From: Parabacteroides sp. PH5-46
GTDB taxonomy: Bacteria; Bacteroidota; Bacteroidia; Bacteroidales; Tannerellaceae
NCBI RefSeq assembly: GCF_029892785.1
Contig: NZ_JARXXA010000012.1
Coordinates: 1-64,000, forward strand
DNA length: 64,000 nt
Direction: 5' to 3'
A program made the position numbers and the translations under genes. Position 1 is the stretch's first letter, and each line of letters opens with the position of its first letter. The notes beneath the pieces were generated by a model that was not told where the DNA came from, searched no databases, and saw only the letters and a list, made by a program, of their open reading frames with translations. Positions 15,184-24,247 of this stretch are shown in pieces.

Positions 15184-16383
15184 TTATAACAGATTCTTCA
15201 TTGCCTCGTCTATCTGTGAATTTTCGAAGCTATCAAGGTAGATTTGGGTAACCTTTTCCGATGAGTGTCCCATTATTTGGCTTATAATGGCTGTGGGGAC
15301 ACCTGAGCGCTTTAAATTTGTAGCCTGTGAGTGTCTCGAAACGTAACTAGTCAATTTTATTGGTAGATTCAATTCTTCTCCTACCTCCCTGAGCTTTGCA
15401 TTAACTTTCTTAACAACCTTTCGAACTCTGTTTATCTTTTGTTGTTCGGTGCTATGAAAAGATGAAAGAATGGGGAATAAATACGGACTATCTGCATTCT
15501 TATATTTGTTAATCAATTCAAATGCTATAGATTGCAAAGGCAATTTTATCATTCCTTTCGTTTTTTTTCTGACATAGATTAGCTGACCATCTATGATATT
15601 GGCATTAGTTAGATAGGCTATATCTATGAAGTTAATTCCCCCCATGAAATATGAGAATATAAATAGGTCTATCGCCAACTTTAGATATGGATTTGTAGAT
15701 TTATAAGCCATAATTTTGCCTATATCTTCTTTGCTGATAGCTCTTTTTATCGTTTCTTCTTTAAGTTTCGACACCTTATATCTTTTAAAAGGGTAGTTTT
15801 CTGATTTAACGATATTTTCTTCTATAGCACGATTATAGATAGCTCTCAATGTTCTGAACCTGATTCCTATCGAATTATTTGCCAAACCTTTTTGTCTTAG
15901 AAATGACTCATACCCTTTCAACCAAGTAATATCAATATCAGAAAATGGTATGTCTAAATTGCTTTTGAAGGAATTAAGCGAGTTTAAAAGATGCTTATGC
16001 GATGAAGCATAATTGAAACGATTTTCGGTTTTTAACCGCTGAATCTCATTTTCAAGAAAGGTTTTCACTGTCTTCCGTCTTAGTGGTTTATTCAAGCACT
16101 CAATCAAGCTGGAAGCTGTAAACTCTTTCTGTGTAGTCTGAAATTCTATAACCTGAGTTGAATACTGCTTAATCCGCTCTGTTATGATAGATTGAATGCT
16201 ATCATGATTAGGACAATTTCGTTTTAGTTTTCCTTTCTTAAAGTCCCAATATTTTGGGCTGATAGATACTCCAATACTTTTATACTTCTTTTTTCCGTCT
16301 TTGCAGATACGAATCATCAATGGACTTTCTCCATTTGCTAATGTTTTTGACTTGTAACACAAGATGTTAACCGTAGTACTCAT
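15184..16383 (-). CDS. Tyrosine-type integrase of the tRNA-Met element
   Basis: This is a Bacteroidetes integrase with N-terminal arm-binding domain (MSTTVNILCYKSK), a SAM-like core-binding domain (about 100-200) and a catalytic domain. Catalytic residues: K276 (KKTKG), R350 (SRHS), H373 (MGHSS) and Tyr382 (QIYLDSF). The first Arg of the usual R-K-H-R-H-Y set is replaced by Gly248 (FMGGINF), and the His of HxxR by Tyr347. IntDOT of CTnDOT is also known to lack the first Arg. The frame runs back into the tRNA gene to 16533; MSTTV at 16383 is chosen because it matches the family start. Arm-type repeats lie directly upstream. Confidence 0.88.
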   Translation of the reverse strand: MSTTVNILCYKSKTLANGESPLMIRICKDGKKKYKSIGVSISPKYWDFKKGKLKRNCPNHDSIQSIITERIKQYSTQVIEFQTTQKEFTASSLIECLNKPLRRKTVKTFLENEIQRLKTENRFNYASSHKHLLNSLNSFKSNLDIPFSDIDITWLKGYESFLRQKGLANNSIGIRFRTLRAIYNRAIEENIVKSENYPFKRYKVSKLKEETIKRAISKEDIGKIMAYKSTNPYLKLAIDLFIFSYFMGGINFIDIAYLTNANIIDGQLIYVRKKTKGMIKLPLQSIAFELINKYKNADSPYLFPILSSFHSTEQQKINRVRKVVKKVNAKLREVGEELNLPIKLTSYVSRHSQATNLKRSGVPTAIISQIMGHSSEKVTQIYLDSFENSQIDEAMKNLL

Positions 16384-16393
16384 ACTAATTTTT

Positions 16394-16414
16394 GGTTTAA
16401 CTCTTGGTTTAACT
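16394..16414. repeat. Right arm-type integrase repeats
   Basis: GGTTTAACT at 16394-16402 and 16406-16414, the same sequence and 12-bp spacing as at the left end. They sit 10-30 bp upstream of the integrase start, so integrase binding could also regulate its own transcription. Confidence 0.6.
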
Positions 16415-16453
16415 CTGTTCTTAAATAAATAGGAAAATCGATAAGAATAGACA

Positions 16454-16487
16454 CAAAAAAAGCACTCAGAATATTCTCTAAGTGCTT
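16454..16487 (-). terminator. Element-supplied terminator for tRNA-Met
   Basis: AAGCACT (16460-16466) pairs with AGTGCTT (16481-16487), followed on the minus strand by TTTTTTTG. It lies 13 bases past the tRNA 3' end and replaces the original terminator now found at 3850. Confidence 0.65.
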
Positions 16488-16500
16488 CTTTTTCAGTTTG

Positions 16501-16574
16501 TAGCGCGACCCAGGATTGAACTGGGGACCTCATGATTATGAATCATGCGCTCTAACCAGCTGAGCTATCGCGCC
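16501..16574 (-). tRNA. tRNA-Met (anticodon CAT)
   Basis: A full cloverleaf is readable on the minus strand: acceptor GGCGCGA/TCGCGCT, D-arm AGCTCAGCTGGTTAGAGC, anticodon arm CATGA-TTCATAA-TCATG with anticodon CAT, T-arm CCCAG-TTCAATC-CTGGG, discriminator A. CCA is not encoded (ACAA follows), unlike the chromosomal remnant at 3894, which has ACCA. This is elongator-like tRNA-Met or possibly a tRNA-Ile2 with modified C; the loop alone does not settle this. It is the integration target of the element. Confidence 0.92.
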
Positions 16575-16598
16575 AAGGTAGTTCGTTTTTGAACGGTG

Positions 16599-16629
16599 CA
16601 AAAGTAGAGGTTATTTTTATCTTGTGCAA
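16599..16629 (-). promoter_or_regulatory. tRNA-Met promoter
   Basis: Minus strand TACTTTTG (16599-16606) fits the -7 consensus, and TTG (16627-16629) lies 20 bp upstream, the usual -33 spacing in Bacteroidetes. It is 25 bp from the tRNA 5' end. Confidence 0.7.
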
Positions 16630-16770
16630 CTCTTTTGGTGAAAAAATGAGGTTTTGGGAACTTCTTGGGGGCTTATTCTGTTTTGTTAGTGATGTTTTTC
16701 TTTTGTATATTAGTAAGGCAATTGAATTCTTTTATGTATCTTGTGGCAATTTTAATTTATATGTTGAAGG

Positions 16771-17154
16771 ATGAAGAAAGAGAAGTTTCATATTGAATAT
16801 GTTTTCGATACCGTTTCGCGAAGAAGTTTATGGAATCATCTCACTACGCCTCCGGGGCTTTCTTCATGGTTCGCAGACGATGTATCTATTCACGATAATA
16901 AATACGCCTTTAAATGGGACAAAGAAGAACAAGAGGCTGAAGTGGTATCCATGAAACCTGAAATTTGTGTTCGTTACCGCTGGGTTGATGAAGAAGATGA
17001 AGGAGTTTATTTTGAATTTATTATACATACCATAGAATTGACCGGAGCCACGGCTCTTGAGATAACTGATTTTGCCGAACCAGACGATAAACAGGATTCC
17101 ATTGAGTTATGGGATTCGCAAGTAATAGAATTGAAGCGTACATTAGGTATTTAA
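16771..17154 (+). CDS. START-like (SRPBCC-fold) protein
   Basis: The 127-aa protein has the pattern of the START-like/AHSA1-type family common in Bacteroidetes: FHIEYVFDTVSRRSLWNHLTTPPGLSSWFADDV at the start, a beta-rich centre, and a C-terminal helix (ELWDSQVIELKRTLGI). It is cytosolic and probably forms a hydrophobic ligand pocket; the ligand is unknown. It is followed after 40 bp by the LptF/LptG-type permease on the same strand, a pairing I believe is conserved in Bacteroidales, so the two are probably one operon. Confidence 0.8.
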   Translation: MKKEKFHIEYVFDTVSRRSLWNHLTTPPGLSSWFADDVSIHDNKYAFKWDKEEQEAEVVSMKPEICVRYRWVDEEDEGVYFEFIIHTIELTGATALEITDFAEPDDKQDSIELWDSQVIELKRTLGI

Positions 17155-17194
17155 TTTCTTTTTTCACTACTTTTGCCCTTTCAATCGATTGGCA

Positions 17195-19114
17195 ATGCTG
17201 AAAATTAAGCGACTATATACATTCATGATGCAAACGTTCCTGCCGTTATTCTTTATGACGTTTGGTATTTGTTTGTTTATAGTGCTTATGCAGTTTATCT
17301 GGAGGTATATTGATGACATGGTGGGAAAGGGGCTTGATATGCTCGTTCTGGGTGAAATGTTCCTTTATGCTGCTCTGTCGTTGGTTCCTATGGCACTTCC
17401 ACTTGCTATTCTTCTTTCTTCACTTATGACTTTCGGTAATTTGGGCGAACGCTTGGAGTTACTGGCGATGAAGTCGGCCGGGGTTTCTCTGATCCATATT
17501 ATGAAACCCCTGATAATCCTTATCTTTTTTGTTAGTGTAGGGGCTTTTTTCTTTCAGAATAATGTAATGCCTGTTGTGCAGGTAAAACTATACTCCTTGC
17601 TTTATTCGATGAGGCAAAAGTCTCCCGAACTGGATATTCCCGAAGGTGTTTTCTTTCAGGAAATCACCGGCTACAACCTATATGTGAGGAATAAGAATAC
17701 CAAGACCGGCCTTTTGGGAGACCTGATGATTTATGACTATTCCGAAGGTTTTAACAATGCCCGCGTGTTTGTCGCTGACTCAGGCCGGCTAAAGACCTCT
17801 GATGATAAACTATTCCTTGTTCTGACGTTATATAGTGGTGAGTCTTTTGAAAATGTGAATCCACAAGCAAATACGGCTGCCCGGGCGAAGGAAGCTGTCC
17901 CATACAGACGGGAAACCTTCTCTGAGAAAGAGATTCTGATTGAGTTTGACGGCAACTTTAACCGAACCGATGAATCTTTTTTCCAGAACAACTATATCGG
18001 GAAAGACCTGGAAACGTTACAGACATCCATAGACTCTATGACGGTACGCCTGGATAGTATTAAGAATGTAAATGCAAACAATGTCTATGCTTCGTCTTAT
18101 AAAAGGTCGTTCCCGGGTTATACACAGAGAGGGACTCCGGAAACGCCGAAGCAGATAAACGATAAAACAGAAGATGTACTTGTATTGAATTACGACAGTT
18201 TATATCTTGCTAAAACTGCTGCCGATCAGGCTTCGATGCTTTCACGAACGAAATCCTCTATTGAAAACCTGAAATCAGACTATCACTTTAAAGCGCTAAG
18301 CATAGGGGATGAATCCTTAAGGTTGCGACGACATATTACGCAATGGCACAAAACATTTGCAGTTTCCTTTGCCTGCCTTGTCTTTTTCTTTATCGGAGCG
18401 CCTTTGGGAGCGATTATCAGAAAAGGAGGATTAGGAACACCTGTTGTGATTTCCGTAGTATTGTTTATTATCTATTATGTGATAGACAATATGGGCTTCA
18501 AGATGGCGCGTGATGGTGTTTGGCCGGCCTGGCAAGGTATGTGGCTGAGTTCGGCTGTTCTGACCCCTTTAGGTATCTTTCTTACCTACAAGGCCGTGAA
18601 TGACTCTGTTATTTTGAATGCTGATACTTATCTGAATGCATTGAAGAGCCTGATAGGAAGACGTGCCACCCGTAAGGTGGAACGAAAAGAGGTTATTATC
18701 TTTAATCCCGATTACAAGGCATTGGTACCCCGTCTTGAAAATCTTATCAGTAACTGTCGCCTTTATATTTCCAAACATAAACGTTGGATCAGCTACATTA
18801 CTTATTGGAGAGAAGGAGGGAAAGATGCTATAGCTGAACACTTGGCATTGGAAATGGAAAGCATCGTAGAGGAGCTTTCCAATTCGGATCAGAACCTGGT
18901 ATTGAACAAGCTGATGGACTATCCCTTCATTGGCGGATACAAGCAATTAGGCGCTCATTTGAATCCAAAACTGAGTCTTGCTATCGGTGTGTTCTTTCCT
19001 TTAGGGCTTCCTGTTTATTTTCTTTCTATTTATCAACGGAAATTATTACGCCAGGATATTGAGACTGTCCGTAAAGTCAGTGAAGAACTAAAGGATATGA
19101 TCTCTGAATTATAA
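17195..19114 (+). CDS. LptF/LptG-family LPS-export permease
   Basis: About 640 residues with the YjgP/YjgQ arrangement: three N-terminal helices (about 10-35, 55-80, 98-122), a periplasmic beta domain of about 200 residues, then C-terminal helices from about 385 (FAVSFACLVFFFIGAPLGAIIRKGG through LGIFLTYKAV). LptF/LptG permeases move lipopolysaccharide from the inner membrane to the Lpt bridge. Unlike the roughly 360-aa enterobacterial proteins, this one has a cytoplasmic C-terminal extension of about 150 residues, a feature of Bacteroidetes members. I start at ATG 17195; a TTG at 17189 is also in frame. Confidence 0.85.
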   Translation: MLKIKRLYTFMMQTFLPLFFMTFGICLFIVLMQFIWRYIDDMVGKGLDMLVLGEMFLYAALSLVPMALPLAILLSSLMTFGNLGERLELLAMKSAGVSLIHIMKPLIILIFFVSVGAFFFQNNVMPVVQVKLYSLLYSMRQKSPELDIPEGVFFQEITGYNLYVRNKNTKTGLLGDLMIYDYSEGFNNARVFVADSGRLKTSDDKLFLVLTLYSGESFENVNPQANTAARAKEAVPYRRETFSEKEILIEFDGNFNRTDESFFQNNYIGKDLETLQTSIDSMTVRLDSIKNVNANNVYASSYKRSFPGYTQRGTPETPKQINDKTEDVLVLNYDSLYLAKTAADQASMLSRTKSSIENLKSDYHFKALSIGDESLRLRRHITQWHKTFAVSFACLVFFFIGAPLGAIIRKGGLGTPVVISVVLFIIYYVIDNMGFKMARDGVWPAWQGMWLSSAVLTPLGIFLTYKAVNDSVILNADTYLNALKSLIGRRATRKVERKEVIIFNPDYKALVPRLENLISNCRLYISKHKRWISYITYWREGGKDAIAEHLALEMESIVEELSNSDQNLVLNKLMDYPFIGGYKQLGAHLNPKLSLAIGVFFPLGLPVYFLSIYQRKLLRQDIETVRKVSEELKDMISEL

Positions 19115-19129
19115 TCTATTTATATTTCA

Positions 19130-19137
19130 TACCTTTG
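19130..19137 (+). promoter_or_regulatory. Predicted ribBA promoter -7 box
   Basis: TACCTTTG fits TAnnTTTG, 32 bp before the ribBA start. The -33 element is weak. No FMN riboswitch structure is evident in the short leader. Confidence 0.5.
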
Positions 19138-19168
19138 TATGAAGAAAACGTAGAAACACAAAATCAAT

Positions 19169-20386
19169 ATGAATGATACAAAGTTAAATACCATTGAGGA
19201 AGCTATAGAAGATTTCCGCGAAGGTAAATTTGTGATTGTAGTAGACGATGAAGACCGTGAAAATGAAGGCGATTTCATTATTGCGGCTGAAAAAATAACG
19301 CCCGAGAAAGTAAACTTCATGATGACATACGGGCGGGGCGTATTATGCGCACCAATCACTGAAGAACGTTGCGAAGAGTTAGAACTGGAAATGCAGGTTA
19401 CGCGCAACACATCGATATTGGAAACGCCTTTTACCGTAACGGTTGACAAACTGGGCGGAGGTTGTACCACCGGAGTATCCATGTACGACCGGGCGCAAAC
19501 TATTCTGGCGCTTGCCAACCCGAATACAAAACCAACAGATTTGGGACGTCCGGGGCATGTAAGCCCATTGCGTGCCCGTTCAAGAGGTGTACTTCGTCGT
19601 TCCGGTCATACGGAAGCAACGGTAGACATGGCTCGCCTGGCCGGGCTTTATCCTGCCGGAGCCTTGATTGAAATTATCAATGAAGACGGAACAATGGCTC
19701 GCTTGCCTGAGCTTATGGAAATTTCCAAAAGGTTCGGAATTAAAATCATCAGTATCCGCGACCTGATTGCTTACCGGCTCAAGAACGAATCGCTTGTTGA
19801 AGCAGGTGTTGAGGTAGATATGCCTACCGAATACGGGCATTTCCGCTTGATTCCTTTCAAGCAAAAAAGTAATGGGTTAGAACATATTGCCCTGATAAAA
19901 GGAGAGTTTACCAAAGATGATCCTATATTGGTTCGCGTTCATTCTTCCTGTGCTACCGGTGATATCTTCGGTTCCAGGCGTTGCGAATGCGGCGAACAGC
20001 TCCACAAGGCCATTCAGATGGTAGAGAAAGAAGGAAAAGGAGTTATTATTTACCTGAATCAGGAAGGCCGTGGGATTGGTCTGATGGATAAAATGAAAGC
20101 CTATAAACTACAAGAGGAAGGCCTGGATACGGTAGATGCTAATCTGCACTTGGGGCATCAGGCCGACGAAAGAGATTATGGGGTAGGGGCTCAGATCTTG
20201 CGCCATCTGGGCGTTTGCAAGATGCGCCTGATGACCAATAATCCGGTAAAACGAGTAGGTTTGGAAGCCTATGGACTGACAGTTGTAGAGAATGTTCCGA
20301 TAGAGATTACCCCTAATAAATACAACGAATTTTATCTGAAAACGAAAAAGGAACGAATGGGGCATACACTCCATAATATTAAATAA
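19169..20386 (+). CDS. ribBA: Bifunctional DHBP synthase/GTP cyclohydrolase II
   Basis: The N-terminal half is 3,4-dihydroxy-2-butanone-4-phosphate synthase ([11 protein letters not shown] at about 28-38; GHVSPLRA and [17 protein letters not shown]). The C-terminal half is GTP cyclohydrolase II with the zinc cysteines in [20 protein letters not shown] and the EGRGIGL loop. Together they feed both branches of riboflavin synthesis: ribulose 5-phosphate to DHBP, and GTP to the pyrimidine precursor. At 405 aa it has the normal length. It stands alone between the Lpt permease and an aminotransferase, with its own promoter. Confidence 0.95.
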   Translation: MNDTKLNTIEEAIEDFREGKFVIVVDDEDRENEGDFIIAAEKITPEKVNFMMTYGRGVLCAPITEERCEELELEMQVTRNTSILETPFTVTVDKLGGGCTTGVSMYDRAQTILALANPNTKPTDLGRPGHVSPLRARSRGVLRRSGHTEATVDMARLAGLYPAGALIEIINEDGTMARLPELMEISKRFGIKIISIRDLIAYRLKNESLVEAGVEVDMPTEYGHFRLIPFKQKSNGLEHIALIKGEFTKDDPILVRVHSSCATGDIFGSRRCECGEQLHKAIQMVEKEGKGVIIYLNQEGRGIGLMDKMKAYKLQEEGLDTVDANLHLGHQADERDYGVGAQILRHLGVCKMRLMTNNPVKRVGLEAYGLTVVENVPIEITPNKYNEFYLKTKKERMGHTLHNIK

Positions 20387-20397
20387 CTTACAAAATG

Positions 20398-20428
20398 TTG
20401 TAAATTATCCGCTTAATGATTAATTTTG
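20398..20428 (+). promoter_or_regulatory. Promoter of the aminotransferase gene
   Basis: TTG at 20398-20400, a 20-bp spacer, and TAATTTTG at 20421-20428, a textbook Bacteroidetes -33/-7 pair, 38 bp before the ATG at 20466. Confidence 0.7.
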
Positions 20429-20465
20429 TTGCATCATCATAAACAAATCAAGCAAAATTCGAATT

Positions 20466-21659
20466 ATGACGCAAGTTTCAGAACGTTTAGCAAGCTTATC
20501 GCCATCAGAAACACTGGCGATGTCGCAAAAGAGCAATGAGCTTAAGGCTCAGGGCATCGATGTAATTAACCTAAGTGTTGGAGAACCCGACTTTTTTACA
20601 CCGGATCATATTAAAGAAGCTGCAAAGAAAGCCATTGACGACAACTTCTCTTTCTATTCTCCCGTACCGGGATATATGGATCTGCGAAAAGCCATTGTAG
20701 ATAAGCTGAAACGTGAAAACGGACTGGACTATACAACAGACCAGATCATAGTATCGGGTGGAGCAAAACAGTCGGTATGTAACGTATTGCTGAGCATCAT
20801 CGGACCGGGTGACGAAGTGATCGTTCCCGCCCCTTATTGGGTGAGTTATGTAGAGATGGTGAAGCTGGCAGAAGGTACCAACGTAATTGTAGAAGCAGGG
20901 ATTGAACAGGAGTTCAAGATTACTCCCGCACAGCTTGAAGCTGCGATTACTCCCAAGACAAAGGCTCTGATCCTTTGCTCTCCTTCCAATCCAACGGGTA
21001 GTGTTTACAGCAAAGAAGAATTGAAAGGCCTGGCAGATGTATTGGCTAAACATCCGAATGTTGTTGTATTGGCAGATGAGATTTACGAGCATATTAACTA
21101 CATAGGCAAGCATGAAAGCATCGCTCAGTTTGATAATATCAGAGATCGCGTCGTAGTGATCAATGGTGTTTCCAAGGCATATGCAATGACAGGCTGGCGT
21201 ATCGGGTTCATTGCTGCTCCGCTTTGGATTGCCAAGGCTTGTAATAAGCTACAGGGGCAATATACTTCAGGTCCATGTTCGGTTGCTCAGAAAGCCTCTG
21301 TTGCGGCTTTTAACGGTCCTCAGGAATGTGTTGCCGAGATGCGTAAGGCCTTCCTTCGCCGTCGCGACCTAGTAATCAATTTGTGTAAGGACATCCCCGG
21401 TATCAAGATCAATGTACCACAAGGCGCTTTCTATGTATTCCCTGAGTTGGATTACTATTTCGGAAAGAGTGCCGACGGACGGAAAATAGAAAATGCAGCT
21501 GATCTGGCTATGTACCTGCTGGAAGTAGGACATGTGGCAACCGTAGGAGGAGCAGCCTTTGGTGCTCCGAAGTGCTTACGTTTCTCGTATGCTACATCCG
21601 ACGAAAATCTGATTGAAGCAATCAGCCGCATGAAGAAAGCACTCGCAGCCTTGAAATAA
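20466..21659 (+). CDS. aspC: Class I aminotransferase, probably aspartate aminotransferase
   Basis: A 397-aa PLP enzyme of the AspC/class I fold: SVGEPDFFTP at the N-terminus, SPSNPTGSVYS, DEIYEHINY (PLP-binding Asp/Tyr), the Schiff-base Lys in GVSKAYAMTGWRIGF, and the C-terminal Arg in LRFSYATS that binds the alpha-carboxylate. It most likely moves amino groups between aspartate and 2-oxoglutarate; substrate choice within subfamily I-gamma cannot be fixed from sequence alone. It is monocistronic, ending at a strong terminator (21689-21718). Confidence 0.88.
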   Translation: MTQVSERLASLSPSETLAMSQKSNELKAQGIDVINLSVGEPDFFTPDHIKEAAKKAIDDNFSFYSPVPGYMDLRKAIVDKLKRENGLDYTTDQIIVSGGAKQSVCNVLLSIIGPGDEVIVPAPYWVSYVEMVKLAEGTNVIVEAGIEQEFKITPAQLEAAITPKTKALILCSPSNPTGSVYSKEELKGLADVLAKHPNVVVLADEIYEHINYIGKHESIAQFDNIRDRVVVINGVSKAYAMTGWRIGFIAAPLWIAKACNKLQGQYTSGPCSVAQKASVAAFNGPQECVAEMRKAFLRRRDLVINLCKDIPGIKINVPQGAFYVFPELDYYFGKSADGRKIENAADLAMYLLEVGHVATVGGAAFGAPKCLRFSYATSDENLIEAISRMKKALAALK

Positions 21660-21688
21660 CCTTTGTTTATATTCCCAAAACAGATATC

Positions 21689-21718
21689 AGAAAGTGGCCA
21701 TTAAGCCACTTTCTTTTT
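21689..21718 (+). terminator. Terminator after aminotransferase gene
   Basis: AGAAAGTGGC and GCCACTTTCT form a perfect 10-bp stem with a CATTAA loop, followed by TTTT. Confidence 0.85.
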
Positions 21719-21744
21719 AAAGAACTAATCATATTTATAACCGT

Positions 21745-23256
21745 ATGAAAACAACAAACTTGAAAAAGATAGGAGGTTCATGCCTATTGCTTCTTTCCTT
21801 CTTACTGGGAAGTTTTACAATCAATGCTCAGCACTCCCCGCTTAAACTGACACTAAAACCCAGAGCTGATAAATCAAAATTTAAAGATAGAAAAACCTTT
21901 GATTTTTGGATTGAAAATACATCCGGCAGCGAGACAATCCCTGTTCTTGTAGCTCTCGAAGCAGAGGTTTTTTGGGGCGGGTATAAAGCCCTTTATTTTA
22001 CAGAATTAGACGGGAAAGTAGCACCTCCTGAATCTAAACCACTGCCGATGTTACCATCTGAGCCAAAAAATAAAGGGATTGTAGACCTTAAACCGGGTGA
22101 AAGCATCAAGGTCGACTTCGGCTTTCTGACGACACCTACATTCGGCGTCTATAAACTATGGGCCGTATATGTACAAGATCCTGCTACACTGACCCCCGAA
22201 TATCGCAAAAAATTAGGCAAAAAAGCCGATAAACTTCAAGCCTACGAACTACATTCGGATACGCTTACTTACGACTTCACAGCGCAATGCGCGCCTTTGG
22301 AAAAGGAACTCGATTACAAATCACTCTTGGAAGCCGTCAAACGCCCCAATAGCACAGTCATGGATTATACATATAAGGAATACGGAGTGAATGAATACTT
22401 GGCTTATTTCTCTACCGATTTGAAGCATTTAATACGATTGAAAGTAGCATCGAAGGAAGAAGCCGAAATGATACCGCAATTGCTTCCTATGCTTAAAAAC
22501 GTAAGAGGACTGCATGTAGAGCTTGCGCCAGGCGAAGCGATTCCCAACTATGTGAAGCAATTCCCCAATCTGATATCACTTACAATCAGAGTAAAAGACA
22601 ATCAGAAAACGCAGACTCCTTTAGAGGGATTAGAGCAATTAGCCATGCTGCAAAATATGCTTCAACACCTGGAGCTACAGCAAACTTTCATCAAAGACTG
22701 CCCGCAGTGGATCACAACAAGCAACAATCTGCGTTCTTTACACATTGAATCAAACGCATTTCTGAACTATTCTGAGGTAACAAAGATTCCCAACTTGGAA
22801 GTTCTTTCCTTAAATATCAGATCCGACGAACAAGCCACTCTCGACTTGTCTAAAGCAACCAAATTAGAAAAGCTTTCATTCATTAGCTATAAATATGGAT
22901 TAGCCGGGAAGTCACTCCTGAATTTAAAAAAGTTACATACATTACAAATAGTTGCCGACAGAATCGAACGTGTACCCGCACTAACAGGGCTTAATGTGGA
23001 AAATCTCACGATCAAACTCGAAGACAATCTGGCCGATCATTATCCTGTGGGAATGGATACGCTTCACAAGTTGAAACAGTTGAACCTCACCGGATGCTTT
23101 AACAATACCGACTTTCCGGATCTGTCAGCTTGTACCAGTCTGGAGTTTGCCGACATTACCGACCGTAGCATGACGGTTGTTTCAGCCAATCTGAAAAGTC
23201 TGCAAACCAAAGTGCCCAATTTCAAGTTAAGAGCTCCCAAAGTTCCTAAAGAATAA
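21745..23256 (+). CDS. Secreted leucine-rich-repeat protein
   Basis: The signal peptide (GGSCLLLLSFLLGSFTINAQ) is followed by a beta-rich domain of about 130 residues (FDFWIENTSGSETIPVLVAL, FLTTPTFGVYKLWAVYV), then from about residue 230 a series of leucine-rich repeats (LRSLHIESN, LEVLSLNI, LEKLSFISY, LHTLQIVAD, LKQLNLTGC). LRR domains usually bind proteins; the protein is exported or surface-associated. No enzyme motif is seen. The gene after it (7-bp gap) encodes another exported protein, and the two probably form one operon. Function unknown. Confidence 0.6.
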   Translation: MKTTNLKKIGGSCLLLLSFLLGSFTINAQHSPLKLTLKPRADKSKFKDRKTFDFWIENTSGSETIPVLVALEAEVFWGGYKALYFTELDGKVAPPESKPLPMLPSEPKNKGIVDLKPGESIKVDFGFLTTPTFGVYKLWAVYVQDPATLTPEYRKKLGKKADKLQAYELHSDTLTYDFTAQCAPLEKELDYKSLLEAVKRPNSTVMDYTYKEYGVNEYLAYFSTDLKHLIRLKVASKEEAEMIPQLLPMLKNVRGLHVELAPGEAIPNYVKQFPNLISLTIRVKDNQKTQTPLEGLEQLAMLQNMLQHLELQQTFIKDCPQWITTSNNLRSLHIESNAFLNYSEVTKIPNLEVLSLNIRSDEQATLDLSKATKLEKLSFISYKYGLAGKSLLNLKKLHTLQIVADRIERVPALTGLNVENLTIKLEDNLADHYPVGMDTLHKLKQLNLTGCFNNTDFPDLSACTSLEFADITDRSMTVVSANLKSLQTKVPNFKLRAPKVPKE

Positions 23257-23263
23257 AAACAAG

Positions 23264-24247
23264 ATGAGACAAACAGGCATAATAGTGTTAATCCTATGGA
23301 TTAGCACTATTCCTCTTTTTGCACAAGAAAGCAATCTTGAGAAAGACAATCGAAATGCACGCACTTTTATCAATGCACTACTCGTGTATATCTATAAAAG
23401 TGAAGCCAGGCCGTATATCAAACAGTTTGATTATCAGTATAAAGATGGCTTGATTTGTGGGGTAGCATTCACATCAGACCCAACACACAAGAAATTGGAA
23501 TACATAGAAATCAGGTTCGGAGATACAGGCTACATACAAACAATGCAAGGAGACGAAATCTACACCTATACTAAGCTAAAAGGCAACAATGCCCTGATAA
23601 ACGTAGGTAAACACCTTTCACGTAAAATATGGATAGAGATAGGAGACAAAGGGGAAGTCGTAACTCTCACAAACGTGGAGACAAAAGATTCTAATCGGGA
23701 GATCGGACGGAAGTTAGTTGTAACATACGATGATCAAAACCGGATCGTACACCTCGAAGAGTATCAAATAGATTTGCTCAACGAAGCTATCCCTCCTCTG
23801 CTACGCATGGATAAGTCTACCGAGTATTTGGCCAATGACGGTGTAAGGATCGTAAGGCGCAATTACAAGAAAGAGAACGGTCTATCTCAAGTACATAACG
23901 TTTCGATCTCAACGCTAACAAAAGTCGATGATTTTGAATACATGAACGTAACGGACGATAATGTTAGCAAAACAAGGTACGACGAAAACGCTCGTATCCT
24001 ATTCCAAAACTACCTGACAGACAACTCCGGATGGGAACAAATCAACGAGTACGAAAACGATCTGTTGATCAGAGAGACGCACCGCAATATCGTCAATGGA
24101 GTCATTCAGCCCTATTACGTACTCAATCATTTACCCGAAGGAAAACTCAAACAATATTACAACCAAGAAGGAACGTTATACAAAGAAGAGCAAAACTTCA
24201 AAACGCGTACAAAAGTGAACGACGAATGGACTCCATGGAAATATTAA
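23264..24247 (+). CDS. Secreted protein of unknown function
   Basis: A signal peptide (MRQTGIIVLILWISTIPLFAQ) precedes 305 residues rich in Asn, Tyr and Asp with repeating strand-turn patterns (YDENARILFQNYLTDN, EYENDLLIRETHRN, YNQEGTLYKEEQNF), a little like MORN/YD-type repeats but too irregular for a call. It is 7 bp after the LRR gene and ends 4 bp into the convergent DUF3108 gene. It is probably periplasmic or surface-exposed. Confidence 0.55.
   Translation: MRQTGIIVLILWISTIPLFAQESNLEKDNRNARTFINALLVYIYKSEARPYIKQFDYQYKDGLICGVAFTSDPTHKKLEYIEIRFGDTGYIQTMQGDEIYTYTKLKGNNALINVGKHLSRKIWIEIGDKGEVVTLTNVETKDSNREIGRKLVVTYDDQNRIVHLEEYQIDLLNEAIPPLLRMDKSTEYLANDGVRIVRRNYKKENGLSQVHNVSISTLTKVDDFEYMNVTDDNVSKTRYDENARILFQNYLTDNSGWEQINEYENDLLIRETHRNIVNGVIQPYYVLNHLPEGKLKQYYNQEGTLYKEEQNFKTRTKVNDEWTPWKY

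Larger units (their letters stand above)
3894..16553. mobile_element. 12.7-kb integrative element in tRNA-Met
   Basis: A 54-bp sequence, the 3' part of tRNA-Met, is repeated exactly at 3894-3947 and 16500-16553 in the same orientation, as expected of attL and attR. A tyrosine recombinase (15184-16383) sits beside the intact tRNA. Paired GGTTTAACT repeats lie inside both ends, as arm-type sites do. Everything between is AT-rich and carries accessory genes. No conjugation, relaxase or phage structural gene is visible, so the element is probably a mobilizable or satellite-type island dependent on a helper. Which genes are required for its movement is inferred. Confidence 0.85.

Noticed and set aside
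15184-16533. Integrase starting inside the tRNA gene at 16533
   Set aside because: The extra 50 residues are tRNA and terminator sequence read as protein; the family start is at 16383.
16589-16774. Plus-strand frame of 61 codons before the START-like gene
   Set aside because: It begins in the tRNA promoter region, overlaps the START-like ATG and has no recognisable start context.
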